A stretch of 64,000 nt of DNA. Origin: an uncultured Clostridium sp. (GTDB lineage Bacteria > Bacillota > Clostridia > Lachnospirales > Lachnospiraceae). A model generated the notes under the pieces. The model had not been told where the DNA came from, ran no database searches, and saw only the letters and a list, made by a program, of their open reading frames with translations. Both the position numbers and the translations under genes were made by a program. The stretch is from positions 106,549-170,548 of the forward strand of contig URNT01000001.1 in the NCBI GenBank assembly GCA_900549235.1, given 5' to 3'. The number at the start of each line of letters is the position of its first letter. The first letter of the stretch is position 1. Positions 51,159 to 59,994 of this stretch are shown piece after piece.

Positions 51159-52592
51159 TTATACGTTAATCTCTGCGGTCATTCCAAGCAGGGAGGCATT
51201 TTCCTTAAGAACAGGCCGGATCACTTCCTCTAAGAACTCCTCCACCTGCTCTGGCGCACGGCCTACATAGCGGGAGGGCTCCATGGCCTTTTTCAGTTCC
51301 TCTAAGGAAAGTCCAAAGGCGCTGTCTGCTGCGATCAGCTCTAACAGGTTGTTGTCCAGGCCCTTTTCCTTTACATTTTTCCCTGCCTCCATGGAAAGCT
51401 GGCGGATGCGCTCGTGAAGCTCCTGACGGTCTCCGCCGGCCTTTACCGCATCCATCATAATGTTTTCCGTTGCCATAAAGGGCAGCTCTGCCATCAGGTG
51501 TTTTTCGATGACCTTTGGATATACCACAAGGCCGTCCACTACATTTAAGTACAGATCCAGGATGCCGTCCACTGCCAGAAAGCCCTCTGGTACGGACAGT
51601 CTCTTATTGGCGGAGTCATCCAGGGTGCGCTCAAACCACTGGGTGGAAGCCACCAGCATGGGGTTCATCATATCGCTCATCACATAATTGGCAAGGGAGG
51701 CAATGCGCTCGCTGCGCATAGGATTTCTCTTGTATGCCATGGCGGAGGAACCGATCTGGTTCTTCTCAAAGGGCTCCTCTACCTCCTTCAGATGCTGGAG
51801 CAGGCGGATGTCGTTGGAGAACTTGTGAGCGCTCTGGGCAATGCCTGCCAGAACACTGATCACACGGCTGTCCACCTTTCTGGAATAGGTCTGGCCGGAT
51901 ACGGGATAGCAGCCTGCAAAACCCATTTTCTCAGCGATCCTCTGATCCAGCCTGCGGCAGCGCTCATGGTCCCCGTCAAACAGCTCCAGGAAGCTGGCCT
52001 GAGTGCCGGTAGTTCCCTTAGATCCCAGAAGGCGCATGGAATCGATCAGATAATCCAGATCATCCAGATCCAGCTTTAATTCCATCATCCACAGGGTAGC
52101 CCGCTTGCCTACGGTAGTGGGCTGCGCCGGCTGGAAATGGGTAAAGGCCAGGGTAGGCAGATCCTTATAACGGTCCGCGAAGGCAGTAAGCTCTGCCAGG
52201 ACATTTAACAGCTTCTTCCTTACCAGCTTTAAGCCCTCTGTCATAATAATAATATCTGTATTGTCACCTACATAGCAGGAAGTGGCCCCCAGATGGATGA
52301 TGCCCTTTGCCTTTGGACACTGTACGCCATACGCGTATACATGACTCATTACATCATGGCGCACCTCTTTTTCTCTTGCCTTTGCTACATCGTAGTTAAT
52401 GTCCTCTGCATGGGCCTTTAATTCCTCAATCTGCTCCTGTGTGATTCCAAGGCCCAGCTCCTGCTCTGTCTCAGCCAGGGCGATCCACAGCCGTCTCCAG
52501 GTCCTGAATTTCATATCCGGTGAAAAAATGTACTGCATCTCTTTGCTGGCATAGCGCTCAGAAAGGGGACTTACATATCTGTCATTGGTCAT
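51159..52592 (-). CDS. purB: Adenylosuccinate lyase
   Basis: The 477-residue protein has the fumarase-superfamily signature GSSAMAYKRNPMRSE and HDVMSHVYAYG. It acts twice in purine synthesis (SAICAR and adenylosuccinate cleavage). It follows purC by 161 bases with a strong hairpin between. Confidence 0.96.
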   Translation of the reverse strand: MTNDRYVSPLSERYASKEMQYIFSPDMKFRTWRRLWIALAETEQELGLGITQEQIEELKAHAEDINYDVAKAREKEVRHDVMSHVYAYGVQCPKAKGIIHLGATSCYVGDNTDIIIMTEGLKLVRKKLLNVLAELTAFADRYKDLPTLAFTHFQPAQPTTVGKRATLWMMELKLDLDDLDYLIDSMRLLGSKGTTGTQASFLELFDGDHERCRRLDQRIAEKMGFAGCYPVSGQTYSRKVDSRVISVLAGIAQSAHKFSNDIRLLQHLKEVEEPFEKNQIGSSAMAYKRNPMRSERIASLANYVMSDMMNPMLVASTQWFERTLDDSANKRLSVPEGFLAVDGILDLYLNVVDGLVVYPKVIEKHLMAELPFMATENIMMDAVKAGGDRQELHERIRQLSMEAGKNVKEKGLDNNLLELIAADSAFGLSLEELKKAMEPSRYVGRAPEQVEEFLEEVIRPVLKENASLLGMTAEINV

Positions 52593-52619
52593 AGGGTGAT
52601 TCCTCCGTATTTTTATTTG

Positions 52620-52667
52620 TATACTCTCGGGATCTCTTTGTGCTCAGCTTTGTGAGATTCCGAGAGT
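52620..52667 (-). other. Strong hairpin in the purC-purB gap
   Basis: TACTCTCGG and CCGAGAGTA pair, extended by ATCTC/GAGAT and an inner CTCA/TGAG, 28 bases before the purB start. No T tract follows. It may be a leader structure or an mRNA processing site. Confidence 0.6.
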
Positions 52668-52710
52668 ACACTATTCTCTGCCATTTTAACACAAAGGGCA
52701 GGAAGAACGC

Positions 52711-52740
52711 AACGCCTGGGTGAAGCATTACCCAGGCGTT
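52711..52740 (-). terminator. Hairpin after purC
   Basis: AACGCCTGGGT and ACCCAGGCGTT form a perfect 11-bp stem 14 bases after the purC stop; the tract behind it on the minus strand (GCGTTCTTCC) is only partly T, so termination may be partial and purB still reached. Confidence 0.65.
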
Positions 52741-52753
52741 GTATGTAAAAAAA

Positions 52754-53461
52754 TCAGTTGATTCCCAGTCTGCGGAATACTTCCTCGTAAGCATCCTCCA
52801 CATTGCCAAGGTCTCTTCTGAAACGGTCCTTGTCCAGCTTCTCATGGGTGTCCTTATCCCAGAGACGGCAGGTATCCGGGGAGATCTCATCTGCCAGGAT
52901 GATCTGTCCGTGGAAGCGGCCGAACTCGATCTTAAAGTCGATCAGGTCAATGTTTAAGCCGTCAAAATACTGCTTAAGAACTTCATTTACCTTAAAGGCG
53001 TACTTGGTGATGGCGTCGATCTCCTCCTGGCTGGCCAGGCCCAGAGCCAGGGCATAGTAGCTATTGATAAAGGGATCGCCCAGGTCATCGTTCTTGTAGC
53101 TGAATTCCAGGGTTGGGCAGTTGAACTTAACGCCTTCCTCCATGCCCATCTTCTTTGCGAAGCTGCCTGCGGAATAGTTGCGGATGATTACCTCAAGAGG
53201 TACGATCTCAACCTTCTTTACAGCAGTCTCTCTGTCATTTAACTCCTCTACCAGGTGTGTCGGAACGCCCTGCTCTTCCAGCTTCTTGAAAATGAAATTG
53301 GTCATGCGGTTGTTGATGGCTCCTTTTCCAACGATGGTTCCCTTCTTCAGTCCGTTGAATGCAGTGGCGTCATCCTTATAAGATACGATCAGTACATCAG
53401 GATCCTCTGTTGTATAGACTTTCTTTGCCTTTCCTTCATAGAGCATCTCTTTCTTTTCCAT
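52754..53461 (-). CDS. purC: SAICAR synthetase
   Basis: The 235-residue protein has LYEGKAKKVYTT, KKGTIVGKGAINNRMTNFIF cut at 20, and the family segment LIDFKIEFGR. It adds aspartate to CAIR in purine synthesis. First gene of the purC-purB-lysR group. Confidence 0.96.
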   Translation of the reverse strand: MEKKEMLYEGKAKKVYTTEDPDVLIVSYKDDATAFNGLKKGTIVGKGAINNRMTNFIFKKLEEQGVPTHLVEELNDRETAVKKVEIVPLEVIIRNYSAGSFAKKMGMEEGVKFNCPTLEFSYKNDDLGDPFINSYYALALGLASQEEIDAITKYAFKVNEVLKQYFDGLNIDLIDFKIEFGRFHGQIILADEISPDTCRLWDKDTHEKLDKDRFRRDLGNVEDAYEEVFRRLGIN

Positions 53462-53548
53462 GAATATCCACCTGTCCTTTACGTTTTTTCATAATGGTCG
53501 TGATCTATTTATAAGCTGTCGCTATAAAAAGATCTCAGTTCAGTAGAA

Positions 53549-53577
53549 ATTATAATACATAATCGGTTTGAATACAA
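53549..53577 (-). promoter_or_regulatory. Promoter of purC
   Basis: TTGTAT (53572-53577), 17 bases, TATAAT (53549-53554) on the minus strand, about 90 bases before the ATG. No PurR box or guanine riboswitch is recognisable in the leader. Confidence 0.75.
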
Positions 53578-53620
53578 GAAGGGCAGTCATTAAAATTCCT
53601 AATGAATTTCCCTTGGGAAA

Positions 53621-53896
53621 CTAATCACTGGGAAGCCTGTGCCACTCCTCACGGATCCGAAACAGAACTACTTCCTTCTCCTTAAGCCTGAGGCGGATCC
53701 CCTCCTGCCAGGAGGAAGGCCCCGGCTCCATAGCCTCTGCCCTGGTTTCTGAACGTGTCTCTGTCCTCACAGCTAAAAGCTCCGTGATGCCGCCCCGGTA
53801 CAAAAAGCCTGCTGACGCTGCCAAAAGCAGGGTCAAAACAAGAATCCGGCCCCTTAGCCTGTTTCTCCTTCTTATCCGGCTCCACCTGCGGATCAC
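53621..53896 (-). CDS. Small Arg-rich single-pass membrane protein, hypothetical
   Basis: A 91-codon frame from GTG 53896 gives a strongly basic start (many Arg), one membrane segment (ILVLTLLLAASAGFLY) and a charged tail ending REEWHRLPSD. The start is unsure: AAGGAG lies more than 40 bases upstream of this GTG, in line with no obvious alternative. An overlapping frame starting MAEKTAQACDPQ has no hydrophobic or domain feature. It is a tentative gene. Confidence 0.45.
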   Translation of the reverse strand: MIRRWSRIRRRNRLRGRILVLTLLLAASAGFLYRGGITELLAVRTETRSETRAEAMEPGPSSWQEGIRLRLKEKEVVLFRIREEWHRLPSD

Positions 53897-54087
53897 AAGC
53901 CTGCGCCGTCTTCTCAGCCATCTGTTTCTGCTTATATCAGACTCCTTCCCAACACTCTGCCTATATTATAGGGTATTTAGAGAAGGGGTTCAAGGCTTGC
54001 CGGATACATTTTACCAAAATCACCTTTTCCTGACAAAAAAAGAAGGGCCGGTTCTGCTGCCGGTCCTCCATTTTTGTTTTCTGAACC

Positions 54088-54399
54088 TTATCTTGCTGTA
54101 CTGGTTTCCTTTGCAGCCTCGGCGGCCCCTGTGGTCTCGACGGCACCCGTCATATCGTTCATCCCGCGCTTGACGGCGTCCGCCCCGTCCTCGATGTCAT
54201 TCATCAGGCCATCTACCACACCCTCACGGGTTCCTCCCGTCTGGCTCCCTGTATCAGAAGGAGCCGCGGTGGTGGCTCCCCCTGAGCTCTGGCTTACGCC
54301 TGTGGTAGGCTGGATGGTGTTCTTGCTGCCGCAGGCTGTCAGGGACAGGACCATGGCCATAAGAAGGAAGGCTATTACTGCTGGTCTTATTTTTCTCAT
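54088..54399 (-). CDS. Small putative lipoprotein
   Basis: The 103-residue product has a signal sequence with lipobox LTAC (Cys at about 23) and a low-complexity Thr/Ser/Gly-rich remainder with a short helical part. The ATG at 54399 follows AAAGGAG. After lipid attachment it would be anchored outside the membrane. No domain is recognised; such proteins with a cell-surface spacer character are common in clostridia. Confidence 0.75.
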   Translation of the reverse strand: MRKIRPAVIAFLLMAMVLSLTACGSKNTIQPTTGVSQSSGGATTAAPSDTGSQTGGTREGVVDGLMNDIEDGADAVKRGMNDMTGAVETTGAAEAAKETSTAR

Positions 54400-54497
54400 A
54401 ATCATTCTCCTTTCGTTTTCTTTAGTAGTATATCCTCAGGAGAATTTATTATGGCGGAACTATGTTCCAGCTATGGAAAAATATGGAATCAATCAGA

Positions 54498-55253
54498 TCA
54501 GCCGATCACATCTGACATCTGATACATTCCAGGCTTCTTTCCTGCCAGGAATCTGGCCGCCTCCAGAGCGCCCTTGGCAAAAATTGCCTTTGAATATGCG
54601 GTATGGCTGAAGGTCACTACCTCATCCTTTCCTGCAAAGATCACATCATGCTCTCCTACAATGGAGCCGCCCCGCACAGAGGAAATGCCGATCTCCTTAG
54701 GATCTCTCTTTTCCCGCTTCTCAGAGCGGTCGTATACATAATGGTAAGCCTGATCCATCCCTTCATTGATAGAATCAGCCAGAGCCAGGGCAGTGCCGCT
54801 TGGGGCATCCATCTTCTGGTTGTGATGCTTTTCCACGATCTCCATGTCAAATCCGGCCTCTGCCAGCACTCTGGCCGCTTCCTTTACCAGCTTTAAAAGG
54901 AGATTGACTCCCAGAGACATATTAGCGGAGCGGAGAATCGCCGCCGAAGCACTGACCTCCTCTGCCCTTTTAAGCTGCTCCTCTGAAAGTCCTGTGGTGC
55001 ATAAGACCACCGGCATATGGGTCTTTTCGCAGTAGTCCAAAAGCCCGTCTACTGCCTTTGCAGAAGCAAAATCCACGATTACATCTGCCTGAACATCACA
55101 TTCCTCAAGGGAGGAAAAAACAGGATAGCCATTTTCCCTGTCATTTCTCAGGTCAATGCCTGCCGCGATCTCTACATCTTCCATGTCCCTTGCTATGGCT
55201 GTAATTACCTGTCCCATGGCTCCGTTGCAGCCATGCATTATCACTCGTACCAT
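54498..55253 (-). CDS. dapB: 4-hydroxy-tetrahydrodipicolinate reductase
   Basis: The 251-residue protein has VIMHGCNGAMGQVI (NAD(P)H binding), EKHHNQKMDAPSGTAL with the catalytic His and Lys, and SVRGGSIVGEHDVIF. It follows dapA by 33 bases in the lysine/diaminopimelate pathway. Confidence 0.96.
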   Translation of the reverse strand: MVRVIMHGCNGAMGQVITAIARDMEDVEIAAGIDLRNDRENGYPVFSSLEECDVQADVIVDFASAKAVDGLLDYCEKTHMPVVLCTTGLSEEQLKRAEEVSASAAILRSANMSLGVNLLLKLVKEAARVLAEAGFDMEIVEKHHNQKMDAPSGTALALADSINEGMDQAYHYVYDRSEKREKRDPKEIGISSVRGGSIVGEHDVIFAGKDEVVTFSHTAYSKAIFAKGALEAARFLAGKKPGMYQMSDVIG

Positions 55254-55286
55254 ATCGAAACCTCTCTTTTCTATCTGTCTGCTGTG

Positions 55287-56177
55287 TTATGCCAGAACCA
55301 ATCCGTAAGCCTCCATGGCTGCCTTAAGCCTTGCCTGGTTCTGAGGATCCATTTCTGTCAGAGGCATCCGTAAGGGGCCCACTTCCTTGCCCATCAGGTT
55401 CATAGCCGCCTTTACAGGGATCGGATTTACCTCACAGAACAGCTCTGTTACCAGAGGAATGGCCTCCAGCTGCAGTTTGGCGCTTCTTTTTACATCCCCT
55501 GCGAAATAGGATGCACAGATCTCGTGAGTCTGTCTTGGGGCAATATTGGAAAGAACGGAGATCACTCCCTTTCCGCCCAGGGAAAGCAGAGGCACGATCT
55601 GATCGTCATTGCCGGAATACAGATCCACCTTGCCTTCTGACAGGCTCATCAGGGTGGCAATCGCAGAAAAATTGCCGCTTGCCTCTTTTACGCCCACAAT
55701 ATTATCCACCTCCCTGCAAAGGGAAGCAATGGTCTGAGGCTGGATATTCACGCCAGTGCGGCCTGGAATGTTGTATAAAAGGATGGGAAGCTTCACCGCA
55801 TCAGCCACTGCCTTAAAATGAGCCTGAAGGCCCTTTTGTGTCGCCTTGTTATAGTAGGGAGATACCACCAGAAGGCCGTCTGCTCCCCGTCTTTCTGCCT
55901 CCACTGACAGCTCGATGGCTGTTGCGGTGCAGTTAGAACCGGTGCCTGCGATCACAGGGATCCGTCCCTTTACGGTTCTGCATACAAACTCGATCACATC
56001 CAGATGCTCCTCGTGTGTCATAGTGGATGCCTCGCCGGTGGTGCCGCAGGCGATAATAGAATCGGTTCCTTCCGCAATCTGCTCCTCTACGATCTCCTCC
56101 AGCTTCTCATAATTTACATCACCATTCTCCTTAAAGGGGGTGATCAGCGCTACGCCTGCTCCTTCGAAAATTGCCAT
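55287..56177 (-). CDS. dapA: 4-hydroxy-tetrahydrodipicolinate synthase
   Basis: The 296-residue protein has GTTGEASTMTHEEH, LLYNIPGRTGVN with the active-site Tyr, and VGVKEASGN with the Schiff-base Lys. It condenses pyruvate and aspartate semialdehyde. First gene of dapA-dapB, under a lysine riboswitch, so lysine level sets its transcription. Confidence 0.96.
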   Translation of the reverse strand: MAIFEGAGVALITPFKENGDVNYEKLEEIVEEQIAEGTDSIIACGTTGEASTMTHEEHLDVIEFVCRTVKGRIPVIAGTGSNCTATAIELSVEAERRGADGLLVVSPYYNKATQKGLQAHFKAVADAVKLPILLYNIPGRTGVNIQPQTIASLCREVDNIVGVKEASGNFSAIATLMSLSEGKVDLYSGNDDQIVPLLSLGGKGVISVLSNIAPRQTHEICASYFAGDVKRSAKLQLEAIPLVTELFCEVNPIPVKAAMNLMGKEVGPLRMPLTEMDPQNQARLKAAMEAYGLVLA

Positions 56178-56228
56178 AATCCATTTCTCCTTTTTTCATC
56201 AATTCAATCGTGCCAGCCCTTTATTCCA

Positions 56229-56260
56229 TCAAAAAAGGGCTGAGGTAAATGTCAGCCCTT
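56229..56260 (-). terminator. Riboswitch terminator before dapA
   Basis: AAGGGCTGA and TCAGCCCTT form a 9-bp stem with an eight-base loop, followed by TTTTTTGATGG on the minus strand. It is the off-state terminator of the lysine riboswitch. Confidence 0.93.
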
Positions 56261-56285
56261 CCGGTATCGTATCGATTACGGTACA

Positions 56286-56462
56286 TATCTTCAGTAGCTC
56301 CCCATCCACCCGGATGACAGTCATATGGTTCTTCACCATATGCCCAGAAGCAAGGGCCTCAGGCGCCCTCCCATCTTCGGCGTCTCTCCCTTTCAAAAGG
56401 CCATCCTCTGTGCCTGATACATCCGGCCTCCTTACTAATGATCGACGCAACCTCTACTCTGT
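56286..56462 (-). promoter_or_regulatory. Lysine riboswitch (L box)
   Basis: The minus strand carries the L-box conserved blocks in order: GTAGAGGTTGCG, TTAGTAA, GACGCCGAAG, GCCCTTGCTTCTGG, ATGGTGAAGAACC, ACTGTCATCCGG and GGAGCTACTGAAG. Lysine binding would release the terminator at 56229-56260. A 73-codon frame across it is not a gene. Confidence 0.95.
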
Positions 56463-56475
56463 GATTGTTGACACT

Positions 56476-56504
56476 ATCTTATCATTGATAGAGGCCTCTG
56501 TCAA
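56476..56504 (-). promoter_or_regulatory. Promoter of dapA-dapB
   Basis: TTGACA (56499-56504), 17 bases, TAAGAT (56476-56481) on the minus strand, just ahead of the L box. The -35 box overlaps the last codons of the VWA gene. Confidence 0.88.
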
Positions 56505-57688
56505 CTTGTTATTTCCTTTTCCAGGAAGGCAAGATCCATCCCCTTTAAGGCCCGTTCCAAAAGAAGGGGCAGGCGATCCGGGCTGCAGGCAAAGCAGGGG
56601 ATCCCAAGAGCGGCCACCTTCTGGGCGATCTGATCGTCATAATAGGGCTTTCCTTGATCGGAGATGGCAAGGAGGCTGACCACCGTCACACCGGAGACCT
56701 TCATCTCCTCCAGACGCCTTAAAAGCGCCGCCCGGTTGCCTCCCTCCATCAGGTCGCTGACCAGAAAGAACAGGGTCCTTTTCGGATTTTCAATGAACTG
56801 CTGGCAGTAGGCCACTGAGCGGTTAATATCTGTCCCGCCTCCTAACTGAAAACCAAAGAGCAGGTCCACCGGATCCCCGCACCGCTCCGTCAGATCCACC
56901 ACATTGGTATCAAAGGCCACGATCCGGGTTTTTATGGCAGCCATGCTGGCCAGAATACAGCTTATGATGGAGGAATAAATCACTGACTCCCCCATGGAAC
57001 CGCTCTGATCCACATCCAGGATCACCGTATATTTATTGGCTGCCGTAGTGGCAGTCCGGTCGAAGAAATAAAAATGCTCCGGTATAATCTTTTTCAGCTC
57101 CGGGTTATAATTTTTTATTCCCCTCCGTATGGTGAGAGGAAAATCCAGGGCCGAGGCCGATGGAATGGGAGAATGCTGCCGCCGGTTTACAGAGGCAGTC
57201 ACTGCCCGCCTTATATCCTGCTCTAACAGGCGGTTAATCTCCTCTACGATCTTTTTTATAAATTCCCTGGCACTTTCCTTGCTGCCTTTAGGGATCTGGT
57301 CCTTCAGGGCCAGAAGGGCCGACGCCAGGCCTATATCCGGTTCCAGGGATTCCAGCATCTCCGGCTCCATAAGAAGCTCCTTCAAGCCGCACCGCTCCAT
57401 AGCATCAGACTGGATCACCTTTACCAGCTCTTTGTCAAAGAGGGTCCTTACATCCCCCAGCCACCGGGAGATCTGAGGCCTGGAGGGTCCCTTTCCGCCC
57501 ATTTTCCCGGAAGCAGAACCACCAAAGCCGGCTTCGCTCCCTCCGTGATAGATCGCCGCCAGAGCCTGATCCATCAGCTGCTGCTCGCCGGAAAGTCCCA
57601 GGCCGTCCTGGGTCATCTTCGAGAGACGCTTCTCACTTTCCTGCCCCAGGATCAGCCGCCACCGTTTGATCCGTTCCTTTGTATCCAT
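56501..57688 (-). CDS. VWA-domain protein of the MoxR-VWA cluster
   Basis: The 395-residue protein has a helical N-terminal half and a von Willebrand A domain from about residue 215 with a complete MIDAS: DVDQSGSMG, GGGTDIN and VSDLMEGG. VWA proteins of this type pair with MoxR AAA+ ATPases to insert metals or remodel complexes. It is the last gene of the cluster, 11 bases after the DUF5682 gene, and follows an AGGAGG site. Confidence 0.9.
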   Translation of the reverse strand: MDTKERIKRWRLILGQESEKRLSKMTQDGLGLSGEQQLMDQALAAIYHGGSEAGFGGSASGKMGGKGPSRPQISRWLGDVRTLFDKELVKVIQSDAMERCGLKELLMEPEMLESLEPDIGLASALLALKDQIPKGSKESAREFIKKIVEEINRLLEQDIRRAVTASVNRRQHSPIPSASALDFPLTIRRGIKNYNPELKKIIPEHFYFFDRTATTAANKYTVILDVDQSGSMGESVIYSSIISCILASMAAIKTRIVAFDTNVVDLTERCGDPVDLLFGFQLGGGTDINRSVAYCQQFIENPKRTLFFLVSDLMEGGNRAALLRRLEEMKVSGVTVVSLLAISDQGKPYYDDQIAQKVAALGIPCFACSPDRLPLLLERALKGMDLAFLEKEITS

Positions 57689-57699
57689 TGGGCTTCCTC

Positions 57700-59994
57700 C
57701 TAAATATCTCCAAAATCAAAGTCATCCAGACCTCCCAGAAACTGGGACGCCTCCTCAGACAGGGGTTCATTTAACAGCTCGCTGACCTGGGCCGGATTTA
57801 CCTGCCAGATTTCTCCCAGATTTTCCGCAATCTGATCCTTTTCCGCGGAATTAAAATCAGCAAAGGCCCGGCGCAGAAATACAAGAGCCCGCTTAAATTC
57901 CTCATCATCCAGAGAATCCAGATACTGGCTCAGTTTCTCCCAGAGCGTCAGCCTGGCAATCAGGGAATAATGGTTTTTCATGGAAAGCCCCTCAAACCAC
58001 CCCGCTCCAAGCTCCGCAGGGATCCCCTTAGAAAGCCTAAACTCCACATAGCGCCCCAGCTCTCTGCTGTCGATCCTTCCCCGTTCCAGAAGAATGGCCG
58101 CAGCAAGGCCGGACAGCTTTGTATTCAGATCGTCCCTGTCGGCGATCTCCCTCAGCGCCTTTTCCCAGCCTTCTGTCTCTAAAAAGTCGTGGGCCGCCGA
58201 GACCTCATTTAAGGTGATCATGGCCTCTGCTATCTGTCTGGCCGCCCCGTCATCGCAGATACATTCCTCAGGAAGGATCAGGCAGGCCCGGAAAAAGAGC
58301 TGGCATAAAATCGGGATCAGAGGGCTCCGGTCCAGCCGCCGGATGTCTCCGTAGCGGATCACCACAGACAGCCGCCCTGCCGTCGTTCCAAGCTCCGGCA
58401 CAGAGGCTGCATTTACCGCCATCTGCTGCAGGGACGAGGCCCCGTAAGCCACTGCCTCCGGCATACCGCAGTAGAATGCGTCCTCGATCACCCCTCCAAG
58501 GGAAGCGATGCTTGCCGCTCTCTCCGCCCTCTCCTTCAGTTCAAAGGCGGCCGCAAGCTCTATGGTATCCCCCTTCAGCACCGCCTCTACGATCTGTATC
58601 TCCGCCTCCGGCGTCCACTGCAGAAACCATCCTTCCGCCCATGTGGCCGTTTCCTGACGGGTTCTGACAGGCTCCGCAAAGGAAATCCCAAGGATCCGCA
58701 GCCGGTGAAGGAAGAAAGACCGCTCCAGATCCATAAAGGCCGCCTTTTCCGACTGAACCCTCAGCTTTTCCCTCAGATCCAGCCCCAGCTCTGTCCGTAC
58801 AGCCGTCTTGTATTTTTCCAGTTTTAATTCCTTTAGCCGGTGGTAAAAATCTGACTGCACCGGCGTCTGGCTCACTCCCTCCGGCAGGCTTCCGATCCGG
58901 GTACCCGTTTCCACCTGGGCCGCGGCCAGGGCGATCTCTGAAAAATGCCCATGCCCCATCAAAGTCACAGCTGCGTCCCTGAGATCCCGGAGGACAGGTA
59001 TCCTTCCTCCCTTAAGCTCTGCCAGAGAATAGGCCAGACGCACCGCCTCAATCACCTCTGCCGAGGACACGAGTCCCCCCCGCTCCCGCTGGCAGCCGGC
59101 TATACCGGACAGATACCGGCAGGCAATATAATCCGCATCTTTTTTTAACATTCCTTCCCACAAAAGCTCATAATAGGCCGGAGCCTGATTCCCCGCTCCG
59201 TAGCCGGATCTGCCGGACAGACGGTAATAGGAATAAGGCATCAGTGTCTTTTGAGATTTCAAGGAAGGCAGCCTTTTAAGCTCTCCGTCTGTGATCCCCG
59301 GCTCTCCGTTTAAAATCCCTTCTATATGAAAGGCTCCGGTAACTACCAGGATTTTCTCAGCTGGGATCCCTTCTTTTACCGCCTCCTCCACCATCCGGCG
59401 CATATAGGCCTCCCGGAGCCGGCTCTCTGCCCCCTCCCGGTCATTTTCCAGAGTCAGCTCTCTTAAGGAACGGCCAAACTCCTCTGTCCCCCGTCTGTAG
59501 GCCCTGTGATCCGCCGTCTGCTCCATGGTCCGCTCCCAGAAGGACTCATGGTCCCCATCCGGAGAAAGGCGGTCAAGCTGGCGGTACACAAAGCCGGAAC
59601 GGTCCATCCCGCCAGCTTTGGATCCCTTTTCTTCAGAGGCCTGAATACTGGCCTCCTCCCCTGCCGCCTGAAGTCCCAGGAAAATATCAGAAGGCAGGTC
59701 ACAGAACCGGCAGGGACAGCCCTGTTCCCTGGCCCACAAAATAGCCTGATACTCCGGCGAATAGACAGACAGGGGATACAGGATCGTCCGTATGGGCAGC
59801 TCTCTGGTATAGGCCATCACAGCCACCGGAGGGCGGACCTCCTCTCTCCCCAGATCCTCCAACAGTTCTGTCAGGTCAGAAGGGCCTTCGATCAGCACCA
59901 GTTCCGGCTTCAGCTCATCCATATATTCCCGCACAAAATAAGCCCCTGCCGGAGAAAGATGGCGGATCCCAAATACATTTGGCTTTTTATCCAT
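57700..59994 (-). CDS. DUF5682 family protein
   Basis: The 764-residue protein opens NVFGIRHLSPAGAYFVREYM and has LVLIEGPSDLTELL near residue 35 and ILVVTGAFHIEGIL near 225. The order GIRH, EGP and GAFH is that of DUF5682 and recalls the TraB/EreA/ChaN group, where the Glu and His residues are catalytic or metal-binding. The function is not known. The start ATG 59994 overlaps the MoxR stop (TGATG); TTG 59997 is possible. Confidence 0.88.
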   Translation of the reverse strand: MDKKPNVFGIRHLSPAGAYFVREYMDELKPELVLIEGPSDLTELLEDLGREEVRPPVAVMAYTRELPIRTILYPLSVYSPEYQAILWAREQGCPCRFCDLPSDIFLGLQAAGEEASIQASEEKGSKAGGMDRSGFVYRQLDRLSPDGDHESFWERTMEQTADHRAYRRGTEEFGRSLRELTLENDREGAESRLREAYMRRMVEEAVKEGIPAEKILVVTGAFHIEGILNGEPGITDGELKRLPSLKSQKTLMPYSYYRLSGRSGYGAGNQAPAYYELLWEGMLKKDADYIACRYLSGIAGCQRERGGLVSSAEVIEAVRLAYSLAELKGGRIPVLRDLRDAAVTLMGHGHFSEIALAAAQVETGTRIGSLPEGVSQTPVQSDFYHRLKELKLEKYKTAVRTELGLDLREKLRVQSEKAAFMDLERSFFLHRLRILGISFAEPVRTRQETATWAEGWFLQWTPEAEIQIVEAVLKGDTIELAAAFELKERAERAASIASLGGVIEDAFYCGMPEAVAYGASSLQQMAVNAASVPELGTTAGRLSVVIRYGDIRRLDRSPLIPILCQLFFRACLILPEECICDDGAARQIAEAMITLNEVSAAHDFLETEGWEKALREIADRDDLNTKLSGLAAAILLERGRIDSRELGRYVEFRLSKGIPAELGAGWFEGLSMKNHYSLIARLTLWEKLSQYLDSLDDEEFKRALVFLRRAFADFNSAEKDQIAENLGEIWQVNPAQVSELLNEPLSEEASQFLGGLDDFDFGDI

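Noticed and set aside
53682..53921. A 79-codon frame starting MAEKTAQACDPQ, overlapping the small Arg-rich gene
   Set aside because: It has no domain, no membrane segment and a ribosome site about 20 bases too far upstream; the overlapping frame with a membrane segment is slightly more credible.
56229..56450. A 73-codon minus-strand frame upstream of dapA
   Set aside because: It lies entirely across the lysine riboswitch and its terminator; the sequence is explained by conserved RNA blocks.
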